From UBA3910 sp002391465 (GTDB lineage: Bacteria > Bacillota > Limnochordia > Darwinibacteriales > Darwinibacteriaceae), in NCBI GenBank assembly GCA_030054835.1, contig JASGVS010000028.1, positions 7,097-71,096 on the forward strand: 64,000 nt of DNA, given 5' to 3'. The position numbers were made by a program, and so were the translations under genes. The notes under the pieces were generated by a model. The model was given only the letters and a program-made list of their open reading frames with translations. It had not been told where the DNA came from and searched no databases. Positions 32,986 to 41,320 of the stretch are shown here, in pieces; within the stretch, counting starts at the first letter, position 1, and each line of letters opens with the position of its first letter.

Positions 32986-34848
32986 ATGAAAAGCCGGTTT
33001 GCCATCAAGAGCATGAAGACGAGAATGGTTGTGCTGTTCAGTTTGGCCTTTTTAGTTGTTACCGTTGGTGCCAGTGCTTTCTTTTACTTTACCGCCAGCG
33101 GGCTTATGCGTTCCAATATCCTGCGGGAGGCGCAGGTGATAGCTGAGCTCAACGCCCAGGCCATTTCCCATTGGTTCATTGCGATAGAAGATGATATGTA
33201 CTTATTCTCCCAAATCCCCGAAGTCCGGGCACAGAATTGGGATGAAGCGAGGGTGTTAATGAATGTCCTCATAGAAGACCGCCCCTACTACGGCGGCATT
33301 CTCCTTGCCAACCTAGATGGAGATGCCATTACCGTGGAGGGGCATGTTATTAACATTGGCGAACGGGACTACTTCCTTGGAGCCTTGGCCGAAGAGGGAG
33401 TCTATTATTCCCAACCAATGGTCACCCAAGCTACCGACCTGGCCACCATCATGCTGGCCAGGGCAGTTTACGACCAGAACGGCCGACCAAATGGAGTTGT
33501 GGCCTTCTCAGTAAGTCTGGAAGAACTTCAAGCTGTATCGGGCGGCATGTCACTCCACGGCCTTGGTTACGGCTGGTTGATCAATGAGGAACTGATGGTT
33601 CTGGGTCATCCCAACTCTGACTACTTAGGGAACGCCGATTTATTCCAAGCCGAACCGGAGCTGCGGCCCATTGTCTCTGAGATGCTGATGGGCGAAGCGG
33701 GAGTAGATACCTATCGGTTGGGTGATGAGAACGCCATCGTTGCCTACGCCCCCATAACCCAAACAGGCTGGGCGATCGCTCTGGAAGCACCTGAAAAAGA
33801 GGTGATGGCAGGTATAACCCGCATGGCGCAAACCGCTGGGGGGATCATCGCGGTAGCGGTAGTGGTTGGTTCCATCCTAGCTTACGTGTTAGCCAATTCC
33901 ATGGCCAATCCCATTATTAAGCTGAAGGAAGGGGCAGAACGGATTGCCACCGGGCATTTGGTGGAAATCACGGGAGTGGAACGGAGCGACGAGATCGGTG
34001 CCTTGGGCGCTGCCTTCAACCAGATGGTGGGCCATCTGCGCAGAGTGATTGAGAATGTGACAAGTTCAGTGGGAGAAGTGCTCGATACATCCAATTCCCT
34101 CTCGGCTGCAACAGAACAGACAAGCGCTTCCATTGAAGAAGTAGCCAGCAGTGCCAACCAGTTCTCCAGTACTGTTACTTCCATGAACCAAAACGTGGTG
34201 GAAGTGACCAATGCCACCACAGCCATTACATCCATGGCTTCAGATGGCGAAACGGCTTTGGCTGAGAGTACGGCGAAAATGGATGAGATGGTAAACAGCA
34301 TTCAGCAGATTGCGGACATTGTCCAAAGTTTGGATGAGAGCTCAGACAAGATCGAGTTGATTGTTAAGACGATCTTTGAGATCACTGAGCAGACAAACCT
34401 GTTAGCGCTTAATGCGGCCATTGAAGCCGCCAGAGCGGGCGAGCAGGGACGGGGGTTTGCGGTTGTGGCAGGGGAAATCAGGAAGCTGTCTGAGCAGAGC
34501 CATAATGCAACCCAAGATATTCGCGATTTGATCAGCGATATTCAAAGCAAGACCAAACAGGCCACTGCTGGGGTGGAAATGGGTGTGGCGGAAGTACATG
34601 AAACGGCCACGACCGTTTCCCACACAGCCCAGCTTCTATCCACCATCATGCAAGCCATCAATGAAGTGAGTGAGCGCATTGAGCGGGTGAAGGAAGATAC
34701 CCTCGACATTGACCGGGGGGCCCAGGAGATGGCTGCGGCCACAGAGGAACAGTCTGCCACAGTGGAGCAGATCGCAAGTTCGGCAGTGCGCTTAACCGAG
34801 ATGGCTGCGGAGCTGCGGGCTTTGGTTGAACGTTTTCAACTGTCGTAG
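32986..34848 (+). CDS. Methyl-accepting chemotaxis protein with extracellular dCache-type sensor
   Basis: 620 residues. A first membrane helix (about 13-37), a ~245-residue extracellular sensor with the dCache pattern (NILREAQVIAELNAQAISHW, RPYYGGILLANLDG, GERDYFLGAL), a second helix (about 283-308, ending AYVLANSMANP) and a HAMP domain follow in order. The signalling hairpin tip is intact (EITEQTNLLALNAAIEAARA, then GRGFAVVAGEIRKLSEQS). It would send ligand occupancy to CheA/CheW. The C-terminus has no CheR-tethering pentapeptide. GGGGGAGAGAGGG precedes the ATG. Confidence 0.95.
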   Translation: MKSRFAIKSMKTRMVVLFSLAFLVVTVGASAFFYFTASGLMRSNILREAQVIAELNAQAISHWFIAIEDDMYLFSQIPEVRAQNWDEARVLMNVLIEDRPYYGGILLANLDGDAITVEGHVINIGERDYFLGALAEEGVYYSQPMVTQATDLATIMLARAVYDQNGRPNGVVAFSVSLEELQAVSGGMSLHGLGYGWLINEELMVLGHPNSDYLGNADLFQAEPELRPIVSEMLMGEAGVDTYRLGDENAIVAYAPITQTGWAIALEAPEKEVMAGITRMAQTAGGIIAVAVVVGSILAYVLANSMANPIIKLKEGAERIATGHLVEITGVERSDEIGALGAAFNQMVGHLRRVIENVTSSVGEVLDTSNSLSAATEQTSASIEEVASSANQFSSTVTSMNQNVVEVTNATTAITSMASDGETALAESTAKMDEMVNSIQQIADIVQSLDESSDKIELIVKTIFEITEQTNLLALNAAIEAARAGEQGRGFAVVAGEIRKLSEQSHNATQDIRDLISDIQSKTKQATAGVEMGVAEVHETATTVSHTAQLLSTIMQAINEVSERIERVKEDTLDIDRGAQEMAAATEEQSATVEQIASSAVRLTEMAAELRALVERFQLS

Positions 34849-34865
34849 ACCGATATAGCAAAAAA

Positions 34866-34905
34866 ACAATAAGGCAATAAGACAATAAGACAATAAGACA
34901 ATAAG
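34866..34905 (+). repeat. Tandem 8-bp repeat (ACAATAAG), five copies
   Basis: Five head-to-tail copies of ACAATAAG, one of them GCAATAAG, followed by a decayed AGAGAATAAG. It lies in the gap between the chemoreceptor stop and the terminator. It is too short to be a CRISPR array and looks like slippage expansion. Confidence 0.9.
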
Positions 34906-34917
34906 AGAGAATAAGTG

Positions 34918-34970
34918 CGGTGGCCACCGACCTTTCCCACAGGCAAGGAAAGGGGTGGCCACCGTTTTTT
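34918..34970 (+). terminator. Terminator of the chemoreceptor gene
   Basis: Long stem with a 2-base bulge: the left arm GGTGGCCACC plus CCTTTCC pairs with GGAAAGG plus GGTGGCCACC, then TTTTTT at 34965-34970. The GGTGGCCACC arm is itself a palindrome. Confidence 0.9.
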
Positions 34971-34985
34971 AGGGTTGTGCCATGG

Positions 34986-36038
34986 TTAAATATCTGCTTT
35001 GAGGAGAACCTTAATGGCGTTGTCCCGCCGTTCTTCGAAGATATCATAGGCCTCAGCCACCTCTGAAAGGGGTAGGCTGTGGGTGATGAGGGGCTTCATG
35101 TTGATCTTTCCAGCTTTGATCAGATTGATCAGTTCGGGAATGCGGTTGGCGTTAACCAAACCCATGGTGATGGTGATGTTTTTGATCCAGAGTTTGTTCA
35201 TGGGCACAGTCTGGGGCGTTTCAAAAACGCCGATTACGGACACGGTACCACCTGGTCTGACGCTGTCCAGAGCACCTTTAAACGTAGGTTCAAAACCGTT
35301 GGCTTCAATGGTTACATCCGCACCCCGGCCCTCCGTTAAGTCCTTAATGGCTTGGGGTACATCCACCTTGTTGGGGTTCAGTCCCATATCTGCCCAGCCG
35401 TTCTTTTGGGCGAACTCCAAACGGGAGTCGTCAATGTCTACCGCAATGATGTTGGCGGGGCCCCAGAGCCTTGCGGTTGCCATGGCGCACATGCCAACCG
35501 GGCCTGAACCGAACACAGCTACCGTATCGCCGGGCTGAATGCGGCCCATTTCGGCGCCATAATAGCCGGTGGAGAGGATGTCACCTACGAATATCACATC
35601 TTCATCGGTGAGGCCTTCTGGGATAATGTACATGCCCGAGTCAGCATAGGGTACCCGTACGTAATCGGCCTGGCAGCCATCGATCATATAACCAAAAATC
35701 CAGCTGCCGTCTACACACTGGGAATACATTCCCCGGCGGCAGTAAAAACAGTTCATACATTGGGTTACGCAGGATACTGCAACCCGGTCGCCCTTTTTGA
35801 ACTTGGTTACAGCGGGCCCAACCTCTTCCACAATGCCGCAGAACTCATGACCGATAATTCTGCCCGGCTCCACCTCAGGCAGACCGCCGTGGCGGATATG
35901 TTTGTCCGTACCGCAGATGGTTGAGGTGGTGACCTTGACAATAGCGTCAGTGGGCTTAAGGATCTTCGGTTTGGGCACTTGATCCAGGCTCATGTTTTCT
36001 GGGCCGTGATAGACAAAGGCTTTCATCGTTTCTGACAT
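34986..36038 (-). CDS. Zinc-dependent alcohol dehydrogenase (medium-chain, isopropanol/threonine-dehydrogenase type)
   Basis: 350 residues from ATG 36038, eight bases after TAGGAGG. The catalytic zinc ligands are ICGTDKH and PGRIIGHEFCG. A structural-zinc-like loop is visible as CVTQCMNCFYCRRGMYSQC, and the coenzyme fold has VAVFGSGPVGMCAM, then AVDIDDSRLEFA; the Asp after the second strand favours NAD(H), though related isopropanol dehydrogenases prefer NADP(H). It would interconvert short-chain alcohols and aldehydes or ketones and can serve as an electron outlet. It is monocistronic. The substrate is not settled by sequence. Confidence 0.9.
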   Translation of the reverse strand: MSETMKAFVYHGPENMSLDQVPKPKILKPTDAIVKVTTSTICGTDKHIRHGGLPEVEPGRIIGHEFCGIVEEVGPAVTKFKKGDRVAVSCVTQCMNCFYCRRGMYSQCVDGSWIFGYMIDGCQADYVRVPYADSGMYIIPEGLTDEDVIFVGDILSTGYYGAEMGRIQPGDTVAVFGSGPVGMCAMATARLWGPANIIAVDIDDSRLEFAQKNGWADMGLNPNKVDVPQAIKDLTEGRGADVTIEANGFEPTFKGALDSVRPGGTVSVIGVFETPQTVPMNKLWIKNITITMGLVNANRIPELINLIKAGKINMKPLITHSLPLSEVAEAYDIFEERRDNAIKVLLKADI

Positions 36039-36136
36039 ACTCAAAACCTCCTAATATGTTTGCTGTTCAGATAACGTTGAAAAAGAGCTTACCTAGATTA
36101 CCGTTCTCCTTTAGGCACCCTCCTTTCTGCGGAGAA

Positions 36137-36182
36137 TAAAAAAACCAAGTTTCTGCTTCCCCGAGGAAGCCAAAAACTTGGT
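36137..36182 (-). terminator. Terminator of the MpsC/DUF2294 gene
   Basis: On the minus strand a stem ACCAAGTTT..GGCTTCC/GGAAGC..AAACTTGGT (36182-36144) with a TCGG tetraloop is followed by a run of seven T. Confidence 0.92.
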
Positions 36183-36218
36183 CTATCGCCAGGCCACTTT
36201 CGTTTCCCTTTGATCTAC

Positions 36219-36632
36219 CTACTTATTCGTTGGTGATAACTCTTGGGTTACGGTGCGATCTAGAATCATCACATGCATCCAGAAATCCTTTTCCGCCTCA
36301 ACTAGAAATGATTGGTGCACTACCTTGGCATTGAGCATTCTTTCAATGTATGGAACGTTATCAATGGCATGCTGTTTGGCCACATGGATGCGTGCTGAGT
36401 TGACAACATCTTTGCCTGCAGCTGTCTCCACAATGTATTTTTCTGGGTCGGTAAGAAAACCCTCGCCTCGGATTATTACCACGTCTTCCCAAATATTGAC
36501 CCGGGTATGGTCAACCCCTTTGCCCAGCTTGGATTTGAAATACTTCTCCATGTAAATCTTCAGTTCGTGCTGTGCCTTTCTCCGTGCTCGCTCGTTCAGC
36601 CTGTCATTACCTTCAAGTCTTACGGCCGCCAA
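36219..36632 (-). CDS. MpsC/DUF2294-family protein
   Basis: About 137 residues when started at TTG 36632, which has AAGGAG eight bases upstream. The longer frame to 36815 reads through a long hairpin leader and is not convincing. The family core is clear: RRKAQHELKIYMEKYFKSKL, VDHTRVNIWEDVVIIRGEG, LTDPEKYIVE and a long helix before MHVMILDRTVTQEL. In staphylococci MpsC is encoded with a bicarbonate uptake pair (MpsAB) and in other Bacillota near cation-related genes; here no such partner is adjacent. Function here is unknown. Confidence 0.75.
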   Translation of the reverse strand: MAAVRLEGNDRLNERARRKAQHELKIYMEKYFKSKLGKGVDHTRVNIWEDVVIIRGEGFLTDPEKYIVETAAGKDVVNSARIHVAKQHAIDNVPYIERMLNAKVVHQSFLVEAEKDFWMHVMILDRTVTQELSPTNK

Positions 36633-36804
36633 AGCAGTTACTCCTTCCCTACGGCATAGGGCCGCGGCAGTCCGCCAAGGTCTGTATACAAAGAAAACCA
36701 GTGTTTGCGGGCTCGCGAAAGGTACGAACGTCAAACACTGGTATTTTATCGAGCTACCGGCAGGTGTCTCTCTAAACCACCATAAAAAGGGAATTGATTG
36801 TGTT
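36633..36804 (-). promoter_or_regulatory. Structured 5' leader with terminator-like hairpin (possible attenuator or riboswitch)
   Basis: About 170 bases between the promoter and the start codon on the minus strand. Within it ACCAGTGTTTG and CAAACACTGGT form a perfect 11-bp stem (36742-36732 with 36707-36697) around a 24-base loop, followed by TTTTCTTTG, as in an intrinsic terminator. Upstream, GGTAGCTCG...TACC and a GCTCG/CGAGC match could form competing pairs. I could not match it to a riboswitch class I know. Confidence 0.5.
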
Positions 36805-36810
36805 ATTTTT

Positions 36811-36839
36811 ATCATAGTCCAATTTCAATAGATTGTCAA
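36811..36839 (-). promoter_or_regulatory. SigA promoter of the leader and MpsC/DUF2294 gene
   Basis: Minus strand TTGACA (36839-36834), 17-base spacer, TATGAT (36816-36811); predicted start near 36804. Confidence 0.8.
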
Positions 36840-36932
36840 TAATTTCTCTAATATAAAGGAGGGTATTGGCGAAAAAAGTCAGAAACACTCTGAAAAGGTG
36901 AGAAATGGTCCGTTTTATGTGAGGTGCTTGCC

Positions 36933-37252
36933 ATGTACAGCCGCGAGCTGAGGGATCTCTTGTTAAATGAAGGAGCTGCGCAGGTAGGCTTTGCCCATTT
37001 AGCTGCTGCAGGAGCTCGTCACATGCGGCAGCGGCGGGTTTTACCGAAATTGAGGAGTTTGAATATGATGTAAAGGAGTATTACCAGACGCCGGAAGATC
37101 TTATTTTCCTCCTGAAGTATACTCCCATCATTCCCGATTTTGGCAGAGACGCGGAGGACTTCCGAAGCACAGCTGATTTTATCGCAGAAAACCAGAGAGA
37201 GAAAGGGATCTGCACCAACTCCAAGCGATATATGCTTATCGCGAAGAAATAA
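36933..37252 (+). pseudogene. Chimeric gene remnant: QueG-like start joined out of frame to a methyltransferase C-terminus
   Basis: ATG 36933 opens MYSRELRDLLLNEGAAQVGFAHL, which looks like the start of an epoxyqueuosine-reductase-like iron-sulfur protein. The frame then turns to nonsense and stops near 37073. In another frame, from about 37025 to TAA 37252, the sequence reads FTEIEEFEYDVKEYYQ, EDLIFLLKYTPIIPDFG and NSKRYMLIAKK, the typical end of a SAM-dependent methyltransferase. The two pieces meet near 37020-37040, so an internal deletion probably fused two neighbouring genes. Neither piece can make a working protein. Confidence 0.6.
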
Positions 37253-37315
37253 GAACTGGAGAAGGTTTGCACAGTACGGTTGGGGAGGAAGGGGCATCCG
37301 CTCTACCTCCCCTTC

Positions 37316-37357
37316 ACTTTACATACATTTGATACTGGCCAGATTGTCCACTTTACA
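37316..37357 (+). promoter_or_regulatory. Phosphate-regulon promoter element, copy 1
   Basis: TTGATA (37329-37334), 17-base spacer, TTTACA (37352-37357), flanked by two ACTTTAC repeats exactly 34 bases apart (37316 and 37350). A nearly identical element with the same spacing lies before pstS (41321-41362). It is a candidate PhoB/PhoP-controlled promoter. A GGGGAGG/CCTCCCC stem lies just upstream (about 37281-37312). Confidence 0.65.
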
Positions 37358-37410
37358 CTGCTCCCATATGCTGTACTTAGAAATAAGTAATGTGGAAGGT
37401 TAGGATATGG

Positions 37411-38184
37411 GTGGCTGAAAAGATGCTGAAATTCGATAATCCAGTACTTATGAGCAGAGATTTGAGCCTGTGGTATGGAGATAATCAGGCTTTGAACAGG
37501 ATCAATATGGAAATTCCGGCCAGGGAAGTGACTGCCATCATCGGCCCTTCTGGCTGCGGGAAATCCACTTTTTTAAAGACGATTAACCGCATGACGGATT
37601 TAGTTGAGGGTGTGCGCCTGGAAGGGGCACTGGAGTTTTTAGGCAGGCCCTTGAAGGATTACGATGTGGTTGAACTGCGGCGCAGAGTGGGTATGGTGTT
37701 TCAAAGGCCAAATCCCTTTCCCAAGTCGATCTATGAGAACATAGTCTTTGGCCTGCGTCTAGTGGGGGAAAGGAGAAGAGCGGTTCTAGATGAAGTTGTA
37801 GAGCGGAGCCTAAGGCAGGCAGCCCTCTGGGATGAGGTTAAGGATAGGCTGCACAGCTCCGCCTTGGAACTGTCCGGCGGTCAGCAGCAGCGGCTCTGTA
37901 CTGCTCGGGCCCTGGCGGTGAACCCGGAAGTGATCCTCATGGACGAGCCCACTTCGGCGCTGGACCCGGTGGCTTCCGCCAAGATCGAGGAACTGATAAT
38001 CCGACTGAAGGAAGAATACACCATCCTAATTGTGACCCACAACATGCAGCAGGCTGCTAGAATTTCGGATCAGACCGCTTTCTTTTTATCTGGTGAACTG
38101 GTGGAGTACAGCAAGACAGATGAGCTGTTCGAAACCCCAGCCTCACCCAAGACAGAAGACTTTATTACGGGCAGATTTGGTTAG
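37411..38184 (+). CDS. pstB: Phosphate ABC transporter ATP-binding protein PstB (first copy)
   Basis: About 257 residues. Walker A GPSGCGKSTF, Q-loop VFQRPNPFPKSI, signature LSGGQQQRLCTARAL, Walker B VILMDEPTSALDP and THNMQQAARISD match PstB closely. It sits apart from pstSCA, heading the phoU-phoB-phoR operon, and is about as diverged from the second PstB as two paralogues within a genome usually are. GTG 37411 after TAGGA is chosen; ATG 37390 lacks a ribosome site. It may replace or compete with the other PstB under low phosphate. Confidence 0.85.
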   Translation: MAEKMLKFDNPVLMSRDLSLWYGDNQALNRINMEIPAREVTAIIGPSGCGKSTFLKTINRMTDLVEGVRLEGALEFLGRPLKDYDVVELRRRVGMVFQRPNPFPKSIYENIVFGLRLVGERRRAVLDEVVERSLRQAALWDEVKDRLHSSALELSGGQQQRLCTARALAVNPEVILMDEPTSALDPVASAKIEELIIRLKEEYTILIVTHNMQQAARISDQTAFFLSGELVEYSKTDELFETPASPKTEDFITGRFG

Positions 38185-38200
38185 AATTAGGGGGATAGGA

Positions 38201-38863
38201 ATGAGATCGCACTTTGATGCACAGCTGGCAAAGCTGAACAATGAAATGATACAGATGGGGGCTTTGGTGGAGGCGGCCATTGCCGGTGTGACGGAGGCCC
38301 TGCTTAAACAGGATGTTGCCGAAGCGGAACGGGTAATTAGGCTCGAACAGGAAATTGATGATAAGGAGAAGGACATTGAAGCCCACTGCCTGAAGCTGTT
38401 AGTGCAGCAGCAGCCGGTGGCCAGGGACCTGCGCCAGATATCTACTGCCCTGAAGATGATTACCGATCTGGAGAGAATCGGCGATCAGACGATGGATATT
38501 TCGGAGCTGGCCATCCTTCTCAGTGACACCTCTTACATCAAGCGGTTGGAGCACATTGCCCAAATGGCGGAAGAAACAGGTCGCATGGTGACAGGGGCCA
38601 TTGATGCCTTTGTGGAAAAGGACCTCTCCAGGGTGCAGTCGGTAATTGCCGCCGATGATATTGTGGATGGACTTTTCGATACGGTGAAGGAGGACCTGAT
38701 TCAGTTAATCCTGGAAGACCCCAAAAACGGCAGCCAGGCTTTGGATCTTTTGATGATTGCCAAATACCTGGAGCGCATCGGCGACCACGCCGAAAACATC
38801 GCAGAATGGGTGGAATACTCAATAACAGGTCATCACCGGCGTGACCCAAACTTACCGAAGTAG
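38201..38863 (+). CDS. phoU: Phosphate signalling protein PhoU
   Basis: 220 residues of two three-helix PhoU repeats, each with an E/D-x3-D metal-binding motif: TALKMITDLERIGDQTMDISE in the first half and DLLMIAKYLERIGDHAENIAEW in the second. It links the Pst transporter with the PhoR kinase and keeps the regulon off when phosphate is plentiful. GGGGGATAGGA precedes ATG 38201; the longer upstream frame lies in pstB. It is followed by phoB after eight bases. Confidence 0.93.
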   Translation: MRSHFDAQLAKLNNEMIQMGALVEAAIAGVTEALLKQDVAEAERVIRLEQEIDDKEKDIEAHCLKLLVQQQPVARDLRQISTALKMITDLERIGDQTMDISELAILLSDTSYIKRLEHIAQMAEETGRMVTGAIDAFVEKDLSRVQSVIAADDIVDGLFDTVKEDLIQLILEDPKNGSQALDLLMIAKYLERIGDHAENIAEWVEYSITGHHRRDPNLPK

Positions 38864-38871
38864 GTGATGGT

Positions 38872-39561
38872 ATGAGCACAGTGTTTTATGTGGAAGATGA
38901 TCAGGCCATTCGGGACTCCGTTTTGTACGCCTTAACAGCGACGGGCTTTACCGCGGAAGGATTTGAAGACGGGGAGTCCTTTTACGCTAGGCTGGAGGAA
39001 GCACTCCCCGATTTGGTGCTGTTGGACATCATGCTGCCCGGGGAAGACGGGCTCCAAATCCTACGGCGCCTGCGCAGCAAGGAGCGGACTAGAAAAATCC
39101 CAGTGATAATGCTGACGGCCAAAGGGGCCGAATTCGAGAAGGTGATTGGCCTGGACAGCGGTGCAGATGATTACATCGCCAAACCCTTTGGCGTAATGGA
39201 GCTTATTTCCCGTATTAACGCGGTTCTGCGCAGGACTGCCCATGATGTGGAAGAGGACCTTGATCAAATCACCGTCGGTGGTCTCACCATCGATCGCCTG
39301 AAACGCAGTGTGTTGGCTGAAGGTAAATCGGTCGAATTCACTCTCAAGGAGTTTGAAGTACTTTATCTGTTCATGAGCAATGTTGACCGGGTTTTTACCC
39401 GGGATGAACTGCTCGATCAGGTCTGGGGTTATGACTTTCAAGGTGAAACGAGAACGGTTGATGTGCATATTGGGACAATCCGCCAGAAGCTGGGTGATCT
39501 AGGGAAGATGATCAAAACGGTTCGAGGTGTTGGGTACAAGCTGTCCAGCGAAGGGGAATAA
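38872..39561 (+). CDS. phoB: Phosphate response regulator PhoB/PhoP (OmpR family)
   Basis: 229 residues. The receiver domain has the acidic pair (VEDDQAI), the phospho-acceptor Asp in LVLLDIMLPGEDG, the Thr in MLTAKG and the Lys in YIAKPFG. The C-terminal winged helix (about 128-226) has EFTLKEFEVLYLFMSN and TRTVDVHIGTIRQKLG. Next to phoU and phoR it is the regulator of the phosphate regulon and the probable ligand of the paired ACTTTAC elements at 37316 and 41321. Confidence 0.93.
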   Translation: MSTVFYVEDDQAIRDSVLYALTATGFTAEGFEDGESFYARLEEALPDLVLLDIMLPGEDGLQILRRLRSKERTRKIPVIMLTAKGAEFEKVIGLDSGADDYIAKPFGVMELISRINAVLRRTAHDVEEDLDQITVGGLTIDRLKRSVLAEGKSVEFTLKEFEVLYLFMSNVDRVFTRDELLDQVWGYDFQGETRTVDVHIGTIRQKLGDLGKMIKTVRGVGYKLSSEGE

Positions 39562-39563
39562 AA

Positions 39564-41255
39564 ATGGGACGCCTAATTCTGCGAAAGACTATTATCGTGA
39601 GCCTGATTGCGGTCCTGATTACTGCGGTCTTCACGGTAGCCGCAATGCACTATATTATCAACGACAACACGCGGCAGGAGCTGCGGGAAGGGGCAGCCTT
39701 TATCTTGGGCCTGCTTGCAGAAGGACGCAGTCTGGATGAACTGCTTTCCTCTTCAGCGGTTGAGGCCGGGCCCCTGCGCCTTACCCTGATCGCCGGGGAT
39801 GGACAAGTCCTCTTTGACAACCGGGCTGTGGCTCAGGAAATGGAGAACCACTTGGCCAGGAGAGAAGTGCAGCTTGCTTTGGCAGATGGGGTTGGAGAAG
39901 GTTACCGCCTTTCCAAGACCCTTTCTGAGGTCACCTTTTATCATGCCGTTCTCTGGGAAGACGGAACAGTACTGCGCTTTGCCAAGACAACCGAAAGTCC
40001 CATTTATACCCTTTATCGCTTAGTGTCCCTCGTAGGTATCATAATCGTGGCGGCGGTGGTGATTGCTTCTTTCTTTGCCGATGGGATGGTGAAAAGCATT
40101 GTGACGCCCATCAACAACCTCAACCTTGAGGAGCCTTTGTCTAACGAGACCTACGAGGAGTTAGTCCCCCTCCTTCGGCGGATCGACCGGCAGCGAGAAG
40201 TGATCGCGCAGCAGCTGGCGGAGCGGGAACACAGACAGGAAGAGTTTCAGACCATAACCGAGTATATGTCTGAAGGACTGCTCATTTTGGACAGCGAGGC
40301 CCACGTGGTGACGGTAAACCCCAGTGCTCTCTATATTTTAAAGCCCGATGCCGGTTCGTCCCGTGACTATATAGGCAGGAGCGTGTGGCAGCTTACCCGC
40401 GACCTTTCGCTGCAAGAAGCGATTCAGCAGGGTCTGGGGGGCGAGAAAAGCGAAATCGTACTGGCCATGGAAGAGCGGCGCTACCAGGTGTTCGTAAACC
40501 CCGTCTTCAGGACGGAAGAGTCAGAAGGTGTGAATGGCTTAGTCCTCCTGTTCTGGGATATTACACAGAAATACGCGGCGGAGCAGATGCGGAAAGAATT
40601 CTCCGCCAACGTCTCCCATGAGTTAAAGACGCCCCTAACTGCCATTTCCAATTACGCCGAGCTGCTGAAAAACGACATGGTGAAACCTGAAGATAGGCAG
40701 CGGTTTGTGGAGCGCATCTACGCAGAAACGCAGCGGATGATCGCGTTGGTGGAAGATATTCTCAAGGTCTCCCGCCTCGATGAAAAGGTGGAGCTCCATC
40801 CGAAAGAAGATGTTGATCTCTTAGAACTGGCCAGAACGGTGGCAGACCTTCTAGAACCTCTTGCGGAAAGGGGCGGAGTAACCATTTCCGTTACGGGAGA
40901 GTCAGTTTCCATTTATGGGGATCGGGCCATTCTCTTTGACATGCTCTATAACCTCTGCCATAACGGTATTAGATACAGCCGGGGACCAGGGGGTCAAGTG
41001 GAGATTCGCTGCAGGAGAGAGGGGGAACGGGCGGTGCTGGAAGTGGCCGATAACGGTATCGGCATCCCCCGGGAACACCAGCCAAGGATCTTTGAACGAT
41101 TCTACCGCGTTGATAAAAGCCACGCCAAGAGGACAGGCGGGACCGGGCTTGGGCTGGCGATTGTCAAGCATGGAGCAGGCTACCACAACGGGGAAATCCG
41201 ACTGTCAAGTGCTGAAAACAAAGGTACCACAATCACCCTGGTTTTCCCAATGTAA
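39564..41255 (+). CDS. phoR: Phosphate sensor histidine kinase PhoR
   Basis: 563 residues. One membrane helix at the N-terminus (about 8-30), an extracellular region of ~115 residues, a second helix (about 152-175), a linker, a PAS domain (about 220-330, TEYMSEGLLILDSEAHVVTVN), HisKA with the phospho-acceptor His in FSANVSHELKTPLTAI, and a HATPase with NLCHNGIRYS, DNGIGIPREHQPRIFERFYR and GTGLGLAIVKH. It starts three bases after phoB. It senses phosphate status through PstB/PhoU rather than phosphate itself, by family knowledge. Confidence 0.93.
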   Translation: MGRLILRKTIIVSLIAVLITAVFTVAAMHYIINDNTRQELREGAAFILGLLAEGRSLDELLSSSAVEAGPLRLTLIAGDGQVLFDNRAVAQEMENHLARREVQLALADGVGEGYRLSKTLSEVTFYHAVLWEDGTVLRFAKTTESPIYTLYRLVSLVGIIIVAAVVIASFFADGMVKSIVTPINNLNLEEPLSNETYEELVPLLRRIDRQREVIAQQLAEREHRQEEFQTITEYMSEGLLILDSEAHVVTVNPSALYILKPDAGSSRDYIGRSVWQLTRDLSLQEAIQQGLGGEKSEIVLAMEERRYQVFVNPVFRTEESEGVNGLVLLFWDITQKYAAEQMRKEFSANVSHELKTPLTAISNYAELLKNDMVKPEDRQRFVERIYAETQRMIALVEDILKVSRLDEKVELHPKEDVDLLELARTVADLLEPLAERGGVTISVTGESVSIYGDRAILFDMLYNLCHNGIRYSRGPGGQVEIRCRREGERAVLEVADNGIGIPREHQPRIFERFYRVDKSHAKRTGGTGLGLAIVKHGAGYHNGEIRLSSAENKGTTITLVFPM

Positions 41256-41276
41256 GGGTGCTGTAACAGTTAGATT

Positions 41277-41306
41277 GGGGCAGTTCAACGGAACTGCCCC
41301 TTTTTT
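41277..41306 (+). terminator. Terminator of the pstB-phoU-phoB-phoR operon
   Basis: Perfect 10-bp stem GGGGCAGTTC/GAACTGCCCC with AACG loop and six T. Confidence 0.95.
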
Positions 41307-41320
41307 ATACCCGTTCTTCC

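Noticed and set aside
34866..34905. Short tandem repeats as a possible CRISPR remnant
   Set aside because: Units are 8 bases, contiguous, without spacers or cas genes; a slippage microsatellite.
36633..36815. N-terminal extension of the MpsC/DUF2294 protein to 36815
   Set aside because: The region encodes a perfect inverted repeat after a strong promoter, includes the -10 box, and has no ribosome site at 36815.
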